Shown here in pieces: positions 1 to 10,789 of a stretch of 64,000 nucleotides of DNA (the stretch's first letter is position 1; every line of letters begins with the position of its first letter). The position numbers were made by a program, and so were the translations under genes. Below the pieces are notes generated by a model. It was given only the letters and a program-made list of their open reading frames with translations, made no database searches and had not been told where the DNA came from. Source of the stretch: Megamerina dolium (lineage: Eukaryota > Arthropoda > Insecta > Diptera > Megamerinidae); NCBI GenBank assembly GCA_963854835.1, contig OY978530.1:12424609-12488608 (forward strand), read 5' to 3'.

Positions 1-381
1 AGTTTTCGTTCTTCGAGAGAGGGCTCGACTTCTCAATTGCTTACTCAGCCCAAAGTAACACCTGTTAGCAAGAGTTATCCTATGCATGATCTCCAAGCTG
101 ACGTCATTACTGCTGTTAATGCTGGTTCCAAGATAGACAAAGTCTCTTACTACTTCAAAAGCGTAGTTGTCAACAGTGACGTGTTGTCCAAGACGCCAGG
201 ACTTTTTGTTTGATGACACTAGATACTTCGTCTTGCCCTCGTTCACCGTAAGACCCATCCGACGAGACTCCCTTTCTAACTCTGAGAATGCTGCACTGAC
301 TGCTCGCGTGTTCATGCCGATTATGTCAATATCGTCGGCATACGCTAACAGCATGTCACTTTTGTTGAAGATAGTGCCTTC
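1..381 (-). mobile_element. RTE-clade LINE fragment (copy 5)
   Basis: Antisense piece of the same LINE seen complete at 11931-15229 and 31374-34631. On the minus strand it encodes the middle to C-terminal part of the reverse transcriptase, including the AADD-type region just after the palm and the YLGTSIN segment. Homology stops abruptly near 381, inside the sequence for the block that follows the EKIIRAADLRHNG region, where BEL/Pao DNA begins. The left edge is cut by the window. No target-site duplication can be judged. The identification is by direct similarity to the other copies in the window. Confidence 0.9.
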
Positions 382-382
382 T

Positions 383-1560
383 CAAGAACCACAATTATGT
401 TAGTAAGAACAGTCCTATCGGCAATCTTTCCCCATTTTTGGACACGAATGGCATTATTCGAGTTAGAGGGCGATTACATGTATCCGAACTTACATGCGTT
501 GCCAAACACCAAATATTAATTCCGTACAACGACCCTATCACAAGAGTATTGATGTAGATGTTCCATAAGCAAAATAATTATTGAGGAGGCCAAACTATAT
601 TAGCTTATACGAAACAGAGATTTCGGCCAATAAAGGGAAAATCCATGGCACGGTAATTTGTTCAAAATTGTGTAAGATGTAGCAAAGCCAAGCCAAAACT
701 TTTAGGTCAAATTATGGGCAACCTCCCTTCAACAAAAGTCGGAGCAGTAAGACAATTCATCAATTTAGGCGTGAACTTCTGTGGATCATCTTGAGTTCAC
801 TTTAAGATCAGAGGAAAGAAACCACAGAAAGCCTATGTGGCAATATTTTGTTGCTTCTCATAAAAGGCAGTTCATTTGAGGTTAGTCAGCGACCAAACGA
901 AGGATCCGTTTTTGGTGCATTAAGACCTTTTATAAGCCGAAGAAATCACTGTCAAAGTTTGTACTGTGACAACGCGACAAACTTTTTTGATGTCGAAAAT
1001 CAACTGGCAGAGCTTAGTAAAGGAGTACAGCAGAAGAGGCATACCATACTTCATACCACCAAGTGCGCCACACTTTGGTGGCCTATGGGAAGCTGCAGTG
1101 AAGTCTGTGAAGCATCTTCTAGTCAAGAGCGTAGCAACCGCATCCTTGATTTACGAGGAACTGAACAGTATGGTTATAAAAATTGAGGGAGTTCTTAATT
1201 CAAGACCAATTTGCCCACTCTCGGAAAACTCAAATGACTTAGCCGCCCTAACTCCTGACCACTTTTCTATAGGGGAACCATTAAACATACGAGTCGATCA
1301 AAGGGCCACATCAGCAAACTCCGATCTCTTGACTAGATGGAAGTTGGTCGGTCAACTTAAAGGGGAATTGTGGAAGCGATGGTCACGGGAATATTTGTGT
1401 GAGCTCCAATCGAGAAATAAGTGGAAAAACAAGCAGTCCAATATCAGTATTGGTGATCATCAAAGAGAACAATATGCCAATACTCAAGTGGCCGTTAGGA
1501 CGAGTAACAAATGTCTTTAAATAAGATGATGAAGTAGTACATGTAGCTGACTAAAACAGC
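383..1560 (+). pseudogene. BEL/Pao retrotransposon integrase, degenerate
   Basis: Remnant of the integrase part of a BEL/Pao pol gene, the enzyme that inserts retrotransposon cDNA into chromosomes. Three frames are needed. Around 415-560 the translation shows the SPFLDTNGIIRVRGRL motif typical of the BEL integrase N-terminus. The longest open piece (966-1520) has the family hallmark IPPSAPHFGGLWEAAVKSVK, then the NSRPI and ALTPDHF motifs and the downstream DUF5641-like region ending in GRVTNVF. The core between 600 and 960 is shifted and interrupted. The env-like relic follows directly, so this is the 3' part of a roo-like element. The RT/RNase H of a BEL element at 16612-18155 could be from the same family, but is not contiguous. 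Confidence 0.85.
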
Positions 1561-1798
1561 AAGTGGTAATTGCAGGAACGCAAATCATAGAGTAGGACTA
1601 CTACCAATCAAAACTGAAGAAGAGAAAATGGAGAGAAGTTCTTTTAAACAAAATCCCAAATGTTGAAATATTATGCAAGAAACATGATCTCACCCCATCA
1701 AGAGATAAGCTGATTCAAAGAGCAGCAAAATTGCTTAGAGACACAATCAATATATTGAGAAAGATAACATTCAAAAAGAAAAAAAAAGGAATACATCC

Positions 1799-3200
1799 AT
1801 GCACCAAGGCTTTCCAACGCTGTTGGTTACCCGGGTAATAGTGCCATTGGTTTTAGGAGCGTATATTCAAGATAAACGATTCAGATCAAAGCTTGGCATT
1901 CATTTCGAAGGGATTGAAAAAACTGCAATTTCAGCAAACAGAAGGGACTTAGAAGGATTTTTATCAGAGTTAGCAGCATTCTCAAAGGGAACAAAGGCAC
2001 TGCGCCATCTCTGTCATAAAATTAAACATTGAAGCACGTGCGAAACTTTAATCGCTCACTTTGAACACTCGAAAACAATTGGACAATTCCTTATTGAAAG
2101 ACAGTCGACTTAAAAGAGGCGCAGTGGATTTGGTTGGAAATGTTGCACACTCTCTGTTCGGAATATTGAATGCCAAACATGCTCAACAAAAGTCTGACAC
2201 AATCACACAAGTTAAAGAAAACGAAACTTCTGTTGTGGATATAACTATTACTTACTTACTTACTATTAACATACTAAAATAAGATCAGACAGCAGAAAGT
2301 AGGAAGTTTGAGAGCATCGATCTTCAAATCAACGAAATGTTCAAAAGAACACGCAATGCTAATGAAAAAATATATCAAGTTAGAATGTTTCGCAGTTTCA
2401 CTTCACTATATATTCAACTCACACTGATTTCAAACAACTTAGAAAGAATGCAGTCATCAAAATTGGATGCCCTTACAAACACTCACCATGGAAAAATAAG
2501 TCCGTTGCTCCTACCACCCAGCCAATTACAAAACAATGTAAACAAAATTAAATCTCACTTATCGACGGCATTAGATCTACCTGTAAACCAAGATGACTTA
2601 TTACAGTTGTACAAATGAGATGAAGCTTAAAGGAGGACTTACAACAAATCATGTTGTATTCAGTCTTGCTTTACCTCTGGTGAAATATAAACGATATGAT
2701 TTGTTCATATGGATTCCACTGGAACATAAGAATCAGTGGATATATGCTGCAAGAGTTTCTTTTCGTGCAACTGCTGTATCTGGAAAAAAATTTACACAAC
2801 TAGTTCTAAAAGGCTCTTGGTTGCTTTCACTCCAACCAGACTCTATACTCAAACATAATTTTATCTCCATACAAGCACATTAGTCTATATCCATTAAAAT
2901 CTTTCTACACTAGTCTTAGCCAAATCTCCGAATTTGCTGGAGTAGAACAATTAGCTCCGCTTATAAACAACATTTGTGACATAACACGAATTAAAAATTT
3001 TACGTCGCTACAATCACTACTGGAAATGCAGAAGATCACTGTACATATTTAGTACATGTCAAGAACACTGGTCACTTCAAACTCAAATTAAACTAATGTA
3101 AACAATAGACCAACAACAACTGCAACAAATCTAAATCTTCACACAAACTCTCCGAGTTCAGCAACTTCAAAAGTTCCAGCCCAACAAACATATCTTATCA
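1799..3200 (+). pseudogene. env-like relic of the BEL/Pao element
   Basis: Degenerate remains of an envelope-like ORF downstream of pol, as carried by some insect LTR retrotransposons (roo-like BEL elements, errantiviruses). What is visible, in separate frames: a basic RLKRG cleavage-like site near 2110 followed by a small-residue/hydrophobic segment resembling the start of a fusion subunit; a helical segment at 2337-2618 with the KISPLLLPPSQL pattern; and a piece at 2593-2883 with KLKGGLTTNHVVF and a YDLF motif typical of this envelope family. Stops and frameshifts separate all pieces, so no functional protein is possible. The 1799-2030 segment is assigned only by position. Family placement is by recognised motifs, not a search. 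Confidence 0.65.
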
Positions 3201-3263
3201 TGCAATCTCTTGCCCTGTGGAGTTAGAAGGGAGAGAAGACCAGCAGCCGCTACGTGGGGAGGA

Positions 3264-3345
3264 TGTTAAGATTGATATTGTTATTGCAGCGACTTTAGAA
3301 TATAGAGATATCCCACTGTTAATGGACAGCGTTTTAAAATTAAAA
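3264..3345 (+). repeat. Start of BEL 3' LTR with polypurine tract
   Basis: A purine-rich tract (GTGGGGAGGA, about 3254-3263) is followed by TGTTAAG, the expected arrangement of a polypurine tract next to a 3' LTR. A related 45-base stretch (TTTAGAATATAG ... TTAATGGACAGCG) recurs at 7008-7053, so at least two LTR-like copies exist. The LTR cannot be followed beyond about 3345. Confidence 0.45.
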
Positions 3346-3779
3346 TTCTTAATTTGTACTCAATTTGCAATTCTATATAGAATACGATTTTACAAAATAA
3401 ATAATATATTTTTTAATTTCTAAAAATCAATTTAGAAACACTATTACAGTGTTTTTTAATATTCCCATCAATTTCACAATAAGAAACTACATATTATCAA
3501 TACACAAGTCGCAAAATTCAACCACTGTTTGCCAGTTATATAGTAAAATAGATACTACATAACTGTGTTTATGTACATATGTGTGTTTGTGAACTTATGT
3601 TGAGCATAATACAAGAATTTCCATTCATGAATACAAACGCAAAATTTCGAATTAAAGTTTCGAAATTTTTAACTATTTTGTAATTTTTGGCAGACACACA
3701 CAATATTACGAAGCAGCATATGTGTTTGGCTTTTGATGGTTTGCCACTTTTTGTACCTATATATTGAAATTAATTAGCT
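3346..3779. other. AT-rich DNA, nothing recognised
   Basis: Noncoding AT-rich sequence between the BEL LTR start and the repeat cluster. I see no ORF, RNA gene or repeat that matches another part of the window. Confidence 0.5.
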
Positions 3780-4545
3780 AGCTTCTGGAAGGGTCAAATG
3801 TATGAACGGCTCCTATTAATTTTATCCCCTTCACATTTTCCAGAAACATACTCACCCACTATCATAAAAAATTTGAGTTTTTATAAAATTCGGTTCTTCC
3901 GCTCCCAGCCACGGCTCACATTATTTAACATTTCCAACATTTTTCCAAGGTAACTTACCTCATATCTCGACTCCTTTAAAAGACTGCCCTACAAAATTCC
4001 AATTTTTATAAAATACGTTACCAGCTACCAATGGTGTAAAATATGTAGCCGACCCCTATTCTCTTTAACATTATAATACTTCTCCCGAACATTCTCATAC
4101 TCTATCTTCATCCCTTATGAGGGTTGCCACACAAAATAAGCGAAAAAAGCTGAACAAAGAAGTTAAACAACGTGTTTAATATTTTCCCCATACCAGCTTA
4201 TTCTCTGTCTCAACACCTTAAGGGTAAAAACATAAAAAACGACAAATAACCATATAGCTGCCTAGGAAGAGCCACTAGTGAAATCAAATGTAAGGCCAAC
4301 GCAAATTCACTTTGTTATCTCTAACATTTCCCCCAAAATACCTTCCCCCTACTTTCACCCTTTCGGAGCTCCCCTGTAAAATTGTCGTTTTTTATAAAAT
4401 GAGTTTTCATCGCTCTCAGAGTTCCGCTAACTTGACGGACCCTTCTTCAATTTTGCACCTCAACATTTCTCTCCAACATACTTACCCCAATCTCCACCCA
4501 TTATGGCATCCCATACAAAATGTATGAAAAAAAAAATCATCTTAC
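3780..4545 (+). repeat. Degenerate tandem repeat cluster, left arm
   Basis: About five diverged units, each with an ACATTTnnCC-AACATAC-T-CCC core followed by a block ending in CCATACAAAAT-like or TTTTATAAAAT-like sequence (units near 3836, 3937, 4070, 4321 and 4464). The same kind of unit occurs in reverse orientation at 6545-6960, on the other side of the TATACCCTGCA element. No coding potential. Assignment is by eye, and the units are strongly diverged. Confidence 0.5.
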
Positions 4546-4567
4546 AGTCGGCTGGGGCCGACCAAAT

Positions 4568-6415
4568 TATACCCTGCATATGTAGACATATATATAAAAA
4601 GTTTACTCGAATATCTATATTTTTCTTTTATTTCCACTTTTTGGGAAACAATTTTTGCATATACTCGTACTACTAATTTACACCCGAAATATGGTTTACT
4701 TAGACGAAGTACTTTGCATGTTATGAGGGTTCTAAAAGGGATGATTTAAAGAAGATTTTTATGATAAATCCGAGGATTAGTATGGGAGCTATATAAAAAG
4801 TGGGCGTGGCTTACCTCTTTTTTGTAAATCCAATTAGTTTTTCAATACTAATCCACACCTAAAATCTCGTTGTCCTACGCTAAATGGTTTGTAAGTTATG
4901 GAGCTTAAAAGTTTTAGTTTAATTCCCTCGATTTTGTATGGGAGACCCATGAAGGAGTGGGCGTGGCACACTGATTTTCTGCCAGATTATTTCCGACTAC
5001 GATATTAATTTAGGTGTCAATTATGGTTATTCTAGAAGATACAGCTGTTTCAATTTAAAATTTATATTGGGGCTACGATAAACAGTGGGCGTGGTGCGCC
5101 CATTTCTTGTGAGCCTAGTTGCTCGTACAATACTAATCCATACCTTAAATCTCGTTGTCCTACGCTAAATGGTTTGTAAGTTATGGAGCTTAAAAGTTTT
5201 AGTTTAATTCCCTCGTTTTTGTATGGGAGACCTATGAAGGAGTGGGCGTGGCACACTGATTTTCTGCCAGATTATTTCCTACTACGATATTAATTTAGGT
5301 GTCAATTATGGTTATTCTAGACAGAAGATTGCCGAAGATACAGCTGTTTCAATTTAAAATTTGTATGGGGGCTACGATAAACAGTGGGCGTGGTGTGCCC
5401 ATTTCCTGTGAGCCTTAAATCTCGTTGTCCTACGCTAAATGGTTTGCAAGTTATAACCGGTAACATTTTTTTTTAATTTCCGCAACTTTGTATGGGAGAC
5501 CCATGAAGGAGTGGGCGTGGCACACTGATTTTTTGCCAGATTATTTCCTACTACGATATTTATTTAGGTGTTAATTATGGTTATTCTAGACAGAAGATTG
5601 CCGAAGATACAGCTGTTTCAATTTAAAAGAATTTCAGTCATTTTGTATGGGGGCTACAATAAACAGTGGGCATAGCGCGCCCATTTCCTATGAGCCTAGT
5701 TGCTCGTACAATACTAATCCATGCCTTAAGTCTCGTTGTCCTACGCTAAATGGTTTGTAAGTTATGGAGCTTGAAAGTTTTAGTTTAATTCCCTCGACTT
5801 TGTATGGGACACATGAAGGAGTGGGCGTGGCACACTGATTTTCTGTCAGATTATTTCCGATTTTAATTTACGTGTCAATTATGGTTATTCTAGACAGAAG
5901 ATTGCCGAAGTTACAGCTGTTTCAATTCAAAGAAGTACAGACACTTTGTATTGGAGCTACGCTAAAAGTAGGCGTGGCTCACCCATTTTTGGCGAGGTTA
6001 TATAGTAGTATAATATAACTCTATGTGCCAAATTTTGTTGTCCCAAGTGGTATATTATGTGAGTTATAGCAAGTTAAAAATTTTAAAAATTCCGAGGTTA
6101 GTCGCTTTAAATGCTTGGTGTGGGTGTGGCTATTGACCGATCATGCCCAATATCAATCCACTCCGTACCCTTGGATCATAGGTTACTTGTGCCAAATTTC
6201 GTCGAAATAGCTCAATATTTACTCAAGTTATCGTGCGAACCAGCCAGGTGACAGACAGACAGACGGACGGACGAAAGGACATCGATAAATCGAAAATTCA
6301 AGCGACGCTGATCACGAATATATATCTATGTCTATATCTCCGGAGATTCCTTCAAGTGGGCACAAACATCTGACCGAAATGAATATACCTTGCATATTGC
6401 ATTATGCAGGGTATA
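4568..6415. mobile_element. Nonautonomous repeat with TATACCCTGCATA inverted ends
   Basis: The left end reads TATACCCTGCATA (4568-4580) and the right end is its exact reverse complement, TATGCAGGGTATA (6403-6415). The interior has four tandem units of about 285 bp, anchored by GTGGGCGTGGCACACTGATT at 4957, 5242, 5511 and 5821 (spacing 285, 269, 310), plus a partial fifth. A short (GACA)n/(GGAC)n run lies near 6254-6275. There is no ORF. Fly genomes carry many noncoding repeats with similar ends; I cannot name this family or its mobilising enzyme. Confidence 0.6.
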
Positions 6416-6544
6416 AAAAACATGAAAATAAACTTATTCCGTATTTAATTCTATTCTAATTGCGCTAAATAAGTGAAATGTTACTTTGATTCGATAATGT
6501 GAATCGACAATTAATTTTTGTCCGTTTGTTGAATATGTGAACTT
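6416..6544. other. Spacer, nothing recognised
   Basis: Short AT-rich stretch between the inverted-end repeat and the right-hand cluster. No feature seen. Confidence 0.4.
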
Positions 6545-6960
6545 GAATTTTTTTTCGTTAATTTTGTGTGGCAGCCCCCTTAAGGGGTGCATATAGGGGA
6601 AGAAATGATGGGTAGGTAAAAATGGTGGGTGTTACACTTTACCGTCCTAGAGGCTACACTTAGTCAGCTATGGAGTTATTTCTCAATTTCCATGTGATTT
6701 TAAACGCATTTTGTATAAGCGCCCCCTTAGGGGATATAGGTGGTAAATATGTTTGGGAAAAAATGTTATGATGACAAAATTAATGAGGTTGATCGTATAT
6801 TTTACACTTTTAGGTGCATTTCCACAGTGCTGGGAGTACTTTTATAAAAATTTCAGATTTATCGGGATACTTCCGATAGTGAGTGGGGATAGAGGATAAG
6901 TATGTTTCGCAAAAATGTTGAAGAAATAATACTAATGGGGCCGGTTATACAATTGACCAC
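6545..6960 (-). repeat. Degenerate tandem repeat cluster, right arm (inverted)
   Basis: About three units in the opposite orientation to 3780-4545. Each starts with TTTTGTRTGGC- or TTTTATAA-like sequence and continues through GGGG-ATATAGG to AAATATGTTTGGGAAAAAATGTT, the reverse complement of the left-arm core. Together with the left arm this makes an inverted arrangement around 4568-6415. Confidence 0.45.
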
Positions 6961-7900
6961 GGAGTAAAGGAAGCAAATTCAACTATACTTCTAAAGTCTC
7001 TGCTTTAGAATATAGAAAATTGCAACTCTTAATGGACAGCGCTTTAACACCAAATATCGGGAGCACACCATAGCCGAGATTTCACTCAAACGAAAAACTA
7101 GTTTTGCATTTACTGGAAGCAGTATGGATCTAATAGCCTAGACAGACAGCAGCCTAATTCCAGATTACCGAGTTAATTCGAATTAACTCCGGCATTAACT
7201 GCTGCTAATCCGCATTAACTCTATGAGTTGATTCCCAAAATAAAAGAGGATTAGGGCAATTTGCGATGGCAACACTGCTGAAAATTTTCTATTGTGAATT
7301 TTTCTCGATCCATTTTACAAAATATTAGGTGTGTTCGCTAACAAAAACTTTCAACAATTGTTAACAGATTTCAACATAAAAAGCGTTGGCGAACAAATAA
7401 ATCCAGCTGTCAATTACGAACTGTGAATGTCAATTTACAAGTTTCTGATAGTTTTCAGTTCACGTACTTCTTGTAGATTTTTTCATATCGAGAGTGACAG
7501 ATGACAGAAATTGATAGTGATAGTAATGTAAGTGAGCAGACCTAATAAAACAGCAATCTGCCGTTTAGTTAATCCGCAATACTGGCGTCTGTCAGGTTAA
7601 TATTTTATTCGGATTAAGTGCGCCGGTAATCCGGAATTAGGCCGCCGTCTGTCTAGGCTATAACGTTTTTACCTTAACCAATTGCAACTTCACACAATCA
7701 TTTGGAATCATCATTATCACCAGCTCGGATATTACTCAGTCAGCCATGGTAAACAAGATAGTAAACAGTCGTTTGCCAGATCTGTTTGAGTAAAAGTCTC
7801 ACAAACAACTGATCATTTGTAGGGTGGCCTGATAGGGTTGGCAACGATTAATCATTTGATTAAAATAAACGATTATTTTCGTTCAAATTACGATTTAATT
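6961..7900. other. BEL LTR-like DNA, split by a MITE
   Basis: The stretch 7008-7053 resembles the start of the BEL LTR at 3290-3335 (CTTTAGAATATAG, TTAATGGACAGCG). Apart from the MITE at 7134-7660, the rest of this interval is noncoding. It ends exactly where the mariner terminal repeat begins (TA at 7901-7902). The LTR reading is inference from that one shared block. Confidence 0.35.
7134..7660. mobile_element. PIF/Harbinger-like MITE, copy 1
   Basis: Nonautonomous DNA transposon of 527 bp. It starts TAGCCTAGACAGAC and ends in the inverse GTCTGTCTAGGCTA; the terminal inverted repeat runs about 37 bp with few mismatches and contains TAATCCGGAATTAG-like palindromic sequence. It is flanked by the 3-bp duplication TAA (7131-7133 and 7661-7663). 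A 3-bp TWA target duplication is characteristic of PIF/Harbinger. There is no ORF. A second copy is at 9990-10487 and a truncated third at 40315-40652. Confidence 0.85.
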
Positions 7901-7902
7901 TA

Positions 7903-9150
7903 CGAGGGCGGATTGATAATGAAACTACCTAAGTAAGAAAAAATCATTTTTTTTTCAAAAACCATTTATTTCTCAACATAGTCTTCTTTTACTTCGACAC
8001 ACTTAGTAAGACGATATTTCAACTTTTTTATACCAACTGAATAATACGATTTCGGGAACCCCTCAAAATACGCGTTAGTTTCGGTAATCACTTCTTCGTT
8101 TGAGCTGAATCTTTTTCCTGCGAGCCATTTTTCAAGTTGGAAACAGGAAAAAGTCACTAGGAGCTAAATCTGGACTATAAGGTGGATGATAATCCAATTC
8201 GAAGTGTATTTCACGTAATTTAGCATCGTATCTAATGCTGTGCGTTGTCTTGGAGAAAGAGCACTTTTTTCTTTAAATGTGGTCGTTTTTTCTTGATTGC
8301 ATCCTTCAATTGATCCAATAATGCACGATAATACTTTCCTGTGATTGTGGATCCTTTTTCAATATAATCGACAATCAATATTCCGAGTGAATCCCAAAAT
8401 ACAGCGGCCATAACCTTGCCAGCCGATTTCACTGCCTTCGCCTTCTTCAGAGCACTTCCACCAGCTTCCACCCATTGTTTCGATTGATTTTTGGTTTCAG
8501 GTGTGTAGTGGTGGACCCACGTTTCATCAACAGTTATTAATCGACGCCAAAAATCAACAGGATTACGCTTTATGATGCCCAAACATCGCTGTGAAGTGGT
8601 CTCTCGAACTCGTTTTTGTTCGACACTGAGCAAACGCGGCACCCATCTTGCCGATAGCTTTTTCATTTGCAAATGTTCATGCAAAATGTTGAACACACAT
8701 TCATATGAGATGTTTACCATTTCAACAATCTCACGCAACTTCACTCGGCGATCATTCATAACGATATCGAGGATTTTCTTGATATTTTCTTCAGTAACCA
8801 CCTCTTTTGGCCTTCCTGTTAATGGTATTGTTGCAGTGCTTGTTCGGCAGCGTTTAAATTCAGCAATTCAATACTTCACCATGTAATCTGACGGAGCAGG
8901 CTCACCGTAATGTTTATCGAGCTTTTCTTTTGTCAAATAATAGTGTTTAATCACTGCACGAAATTCGCTTTTTTCCATTTTCCAAGAAACAAAAAAGTTG
9001 GTTACTTCAAACGACTACAACAAATAAACTAATCGATGAATTTGGGTGAAATTTTAAGAGCTGACGTTTGGCAGATCGCAATTTCAAAAAGTTTTTGTAG
9101 TTGTGCTGCCTTTTTCGTACTTAGGTAGCTTCTTTATCAATTCGCCCTCG
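7903..9150 (-). mobile_element. mariner element, copy A
   Basis: A 1248-bp Tc1/mariner element flanked by TA (7901-7902, 9151-9152). Terminal inverted repeats of about 30 bp begin CGAGGGCGGATTGATAA on the left and CGAGGGCGAATTGATAA on the right (read inward). It contains a minus-strand transposase relic. The length fits mariner (about 1.3 kb). The right flank is shared with copy B (39519 onward), whereas the left flank is not, so the duplicated block A/B starts exactly at this transposon end. Confidence 0.95.
7966..8978 (-). pseudogene. mariner transposase, inactivated (copy A)
   Basis: Cut-and-paste transposase that would bind its terminal repeats and excise and insert at TA. The ATG at 8978 gives MEKSEF; the N-terminal part has an in-frame stop after DYMVKY, near 8880. 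The longest open stretch (8232-8801, 189 codons) holds the helix-turn-helix half with WVPRLLS, the first catalytic Asp in TVDETWVHHYTPE and the second in FLQDNAQH. A frameshift follows; YSPDLAPSD with the third Asp lies near 8190, and the C-terminus (GIKKLKYRLTKCVEVKEDYVE) ends at 7966. Motifs fit the irritans-like D,D34D group. At least one stop and two frameshifts make it non-functional. Confidence 0.92.
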
Positions 9151-9152
9151 TA

Positions 9153-9986
9153 TTACAAATAAAAAATTATTTTTATATGGAATATAAGAATATATGAATA
9201 TCTTAATAAGAAAAATTAACTAAATAAGTGATATAGTAGATATAGTAGTTATAATATATATAGTAAATATAAATGATCTATTATTGAAAAGGAATCTGGT
9301 AATTCCCCTGCAAACACAAGAGAGCATCAATATGTCCACGAAAAACCAATATCAACTCATACAGTGACATTTCGAGAGATGCCAACGCAGCAACATTAAC
9401 AGCATTAACTACAGTAACAATCAAGAAAATTATGACAAAAAGCTATCCTTGAGGCAGTAAAGAACAAATAAACCCAGAGCAGAAAGCAAAGCAGGCCCAG
9501 TGCAGCGAGTACCCATAACAAACTTACAAAACAATAAAATTTACAAACAATAACTTTGGCGTACCTAGCCGGCGCGACGTACCAAAGAGACATCAACAAT
9601 AATAGCTATGCAACCACAACCGAATGAAATATTTCAGCTACTGTATTTATCAGTGACAATGGATTTTGATCCACATCAGAAGAAAATGATAAACAACAGA
9701 ACCAAAATTACATATTCATTATTACTCAAATCATTAAATACTTACACCAGGAGTACAGAGTTTCACATTGACAATATTGCGTAGCAGTGTGGTATACACA
9801 AAACCCACTTTGCAAGCTATTGTTCATACTATTCCATAACAAAAAATTCTGTCGAATCAAATCATTGGACACATTAGACACCAGCATCAACCCACAAGCA
9901 CACCAACCCACCTTTCACTTAAACCAAGATAATAATCCAGATAAGGCTTCCATGACAAAACAGCCAGAAGATTAACCCAATGTAAA
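9153..9986. other. Unidentified DNA shared by blocks A and B
   Basis: Noncoding sequence, nearly identical at 39521-40309. I see no credible gene: the short ORFs on both strands lack recognisable domains. It lies between mariner and the second MITE and was carried along in the A/B duplication. It could be host sequence or the body of an unrecognised element. Confidence 0.5.
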
Positions 9987-9989
9987 TAA

Positions 9990-10487
9990 TAGCCTAGACA
10001 GACGGCAGACTAATTCCGGATTACCGAGTTAATTCGAATTAACTCGGGCATTAACTGCAGCTAATCCGCATTAACTCTATGAGTTAATTCTCAAAATAAA
10101 AGAGGATTAGGGCAATTTGCGATGGCAACACTGCTGAAAATTTTCTATTGTGAATTTTTCCCGATCCATTTTACAAAATATTAGGTGTGTTCGCTAACAA
10201 AAAACTTTCAACAATTGTTAACAGTTTTCAACATAAAAAGCGTTGTTGAACAAATAAATCCAGCTGTCACTTACGAACTGTGAATGTCAATTTACAATAG
10301 TTTTCAGTTCACGTACTTCTTGTAGATTTTTTCATATCGAGAGTGACAGATGACAGAAATTGATAGTGATAGTAATGTAAGTGAGCAGACCTAATAATAC
10401 AGCAATCAGCCGTTTAGTTAATCCGCAATACTGGCGTCTGTCAGGTTAATATTTCATTCGGAATTAGGCTGCCGTCTGTCTAGGGTA
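9990..10487. mobile_element. PIF/Harbinger-like MITE, copy 2
   Basis: A 498-bp copy of the MITE at 7134-7660, in the same orientation, again flanked by TAA (9987-9989 and 10488-10490). The right end has a small deletion next to the terminal repeat (the GGATTAAGTGCGCCGGTAAT part of copy 1 is missing) and one changed base in the terminal GGGTA. The interior is otherwise highly similar. Confidence 0.88.
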
Positions 10488-10490
10488 TAA

Positions 10491-10789
10491 TCTCGCTCTA
10501 ATTGCGGAAACAAAAACTTTGATAAAGAAGAAGTTGCTCTTTTCATCACTAGACTTCAACAACAAAAGCTGCAACAAAACTATTAAAAAAGCTAAGTACA
10601 ACAGACAACAACCAGCAAGAAGATCGTCGTCATCATGGGTACCATAATCGTTGAATTACCAGTAACTATATATGTATATAACCCTCCGAATTTTGTTCTA
10701 CATAAGTTTCATAGGTTTCATAGGTTTTATAAGAAAAAATTATTATTATTTCATAATGATAATTTTTTCTTCCTAAGAAAAGGGAAGGA
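10491..10789. other. Unidentified DNA next to G1 LTR
   Basis: Noncoding flank of the G1 LTR, nearly identical at 40656-40954. No feature recognised. Confidence 0.45.

Noticed and set aside
9405..9975. Small genes in the DNA shared by blocks A and B (also 39772-40278)
   Set aside because: The ORFs are short, overlap on opposite strands, and lack motifs; conservation is explained by the recent duplication.
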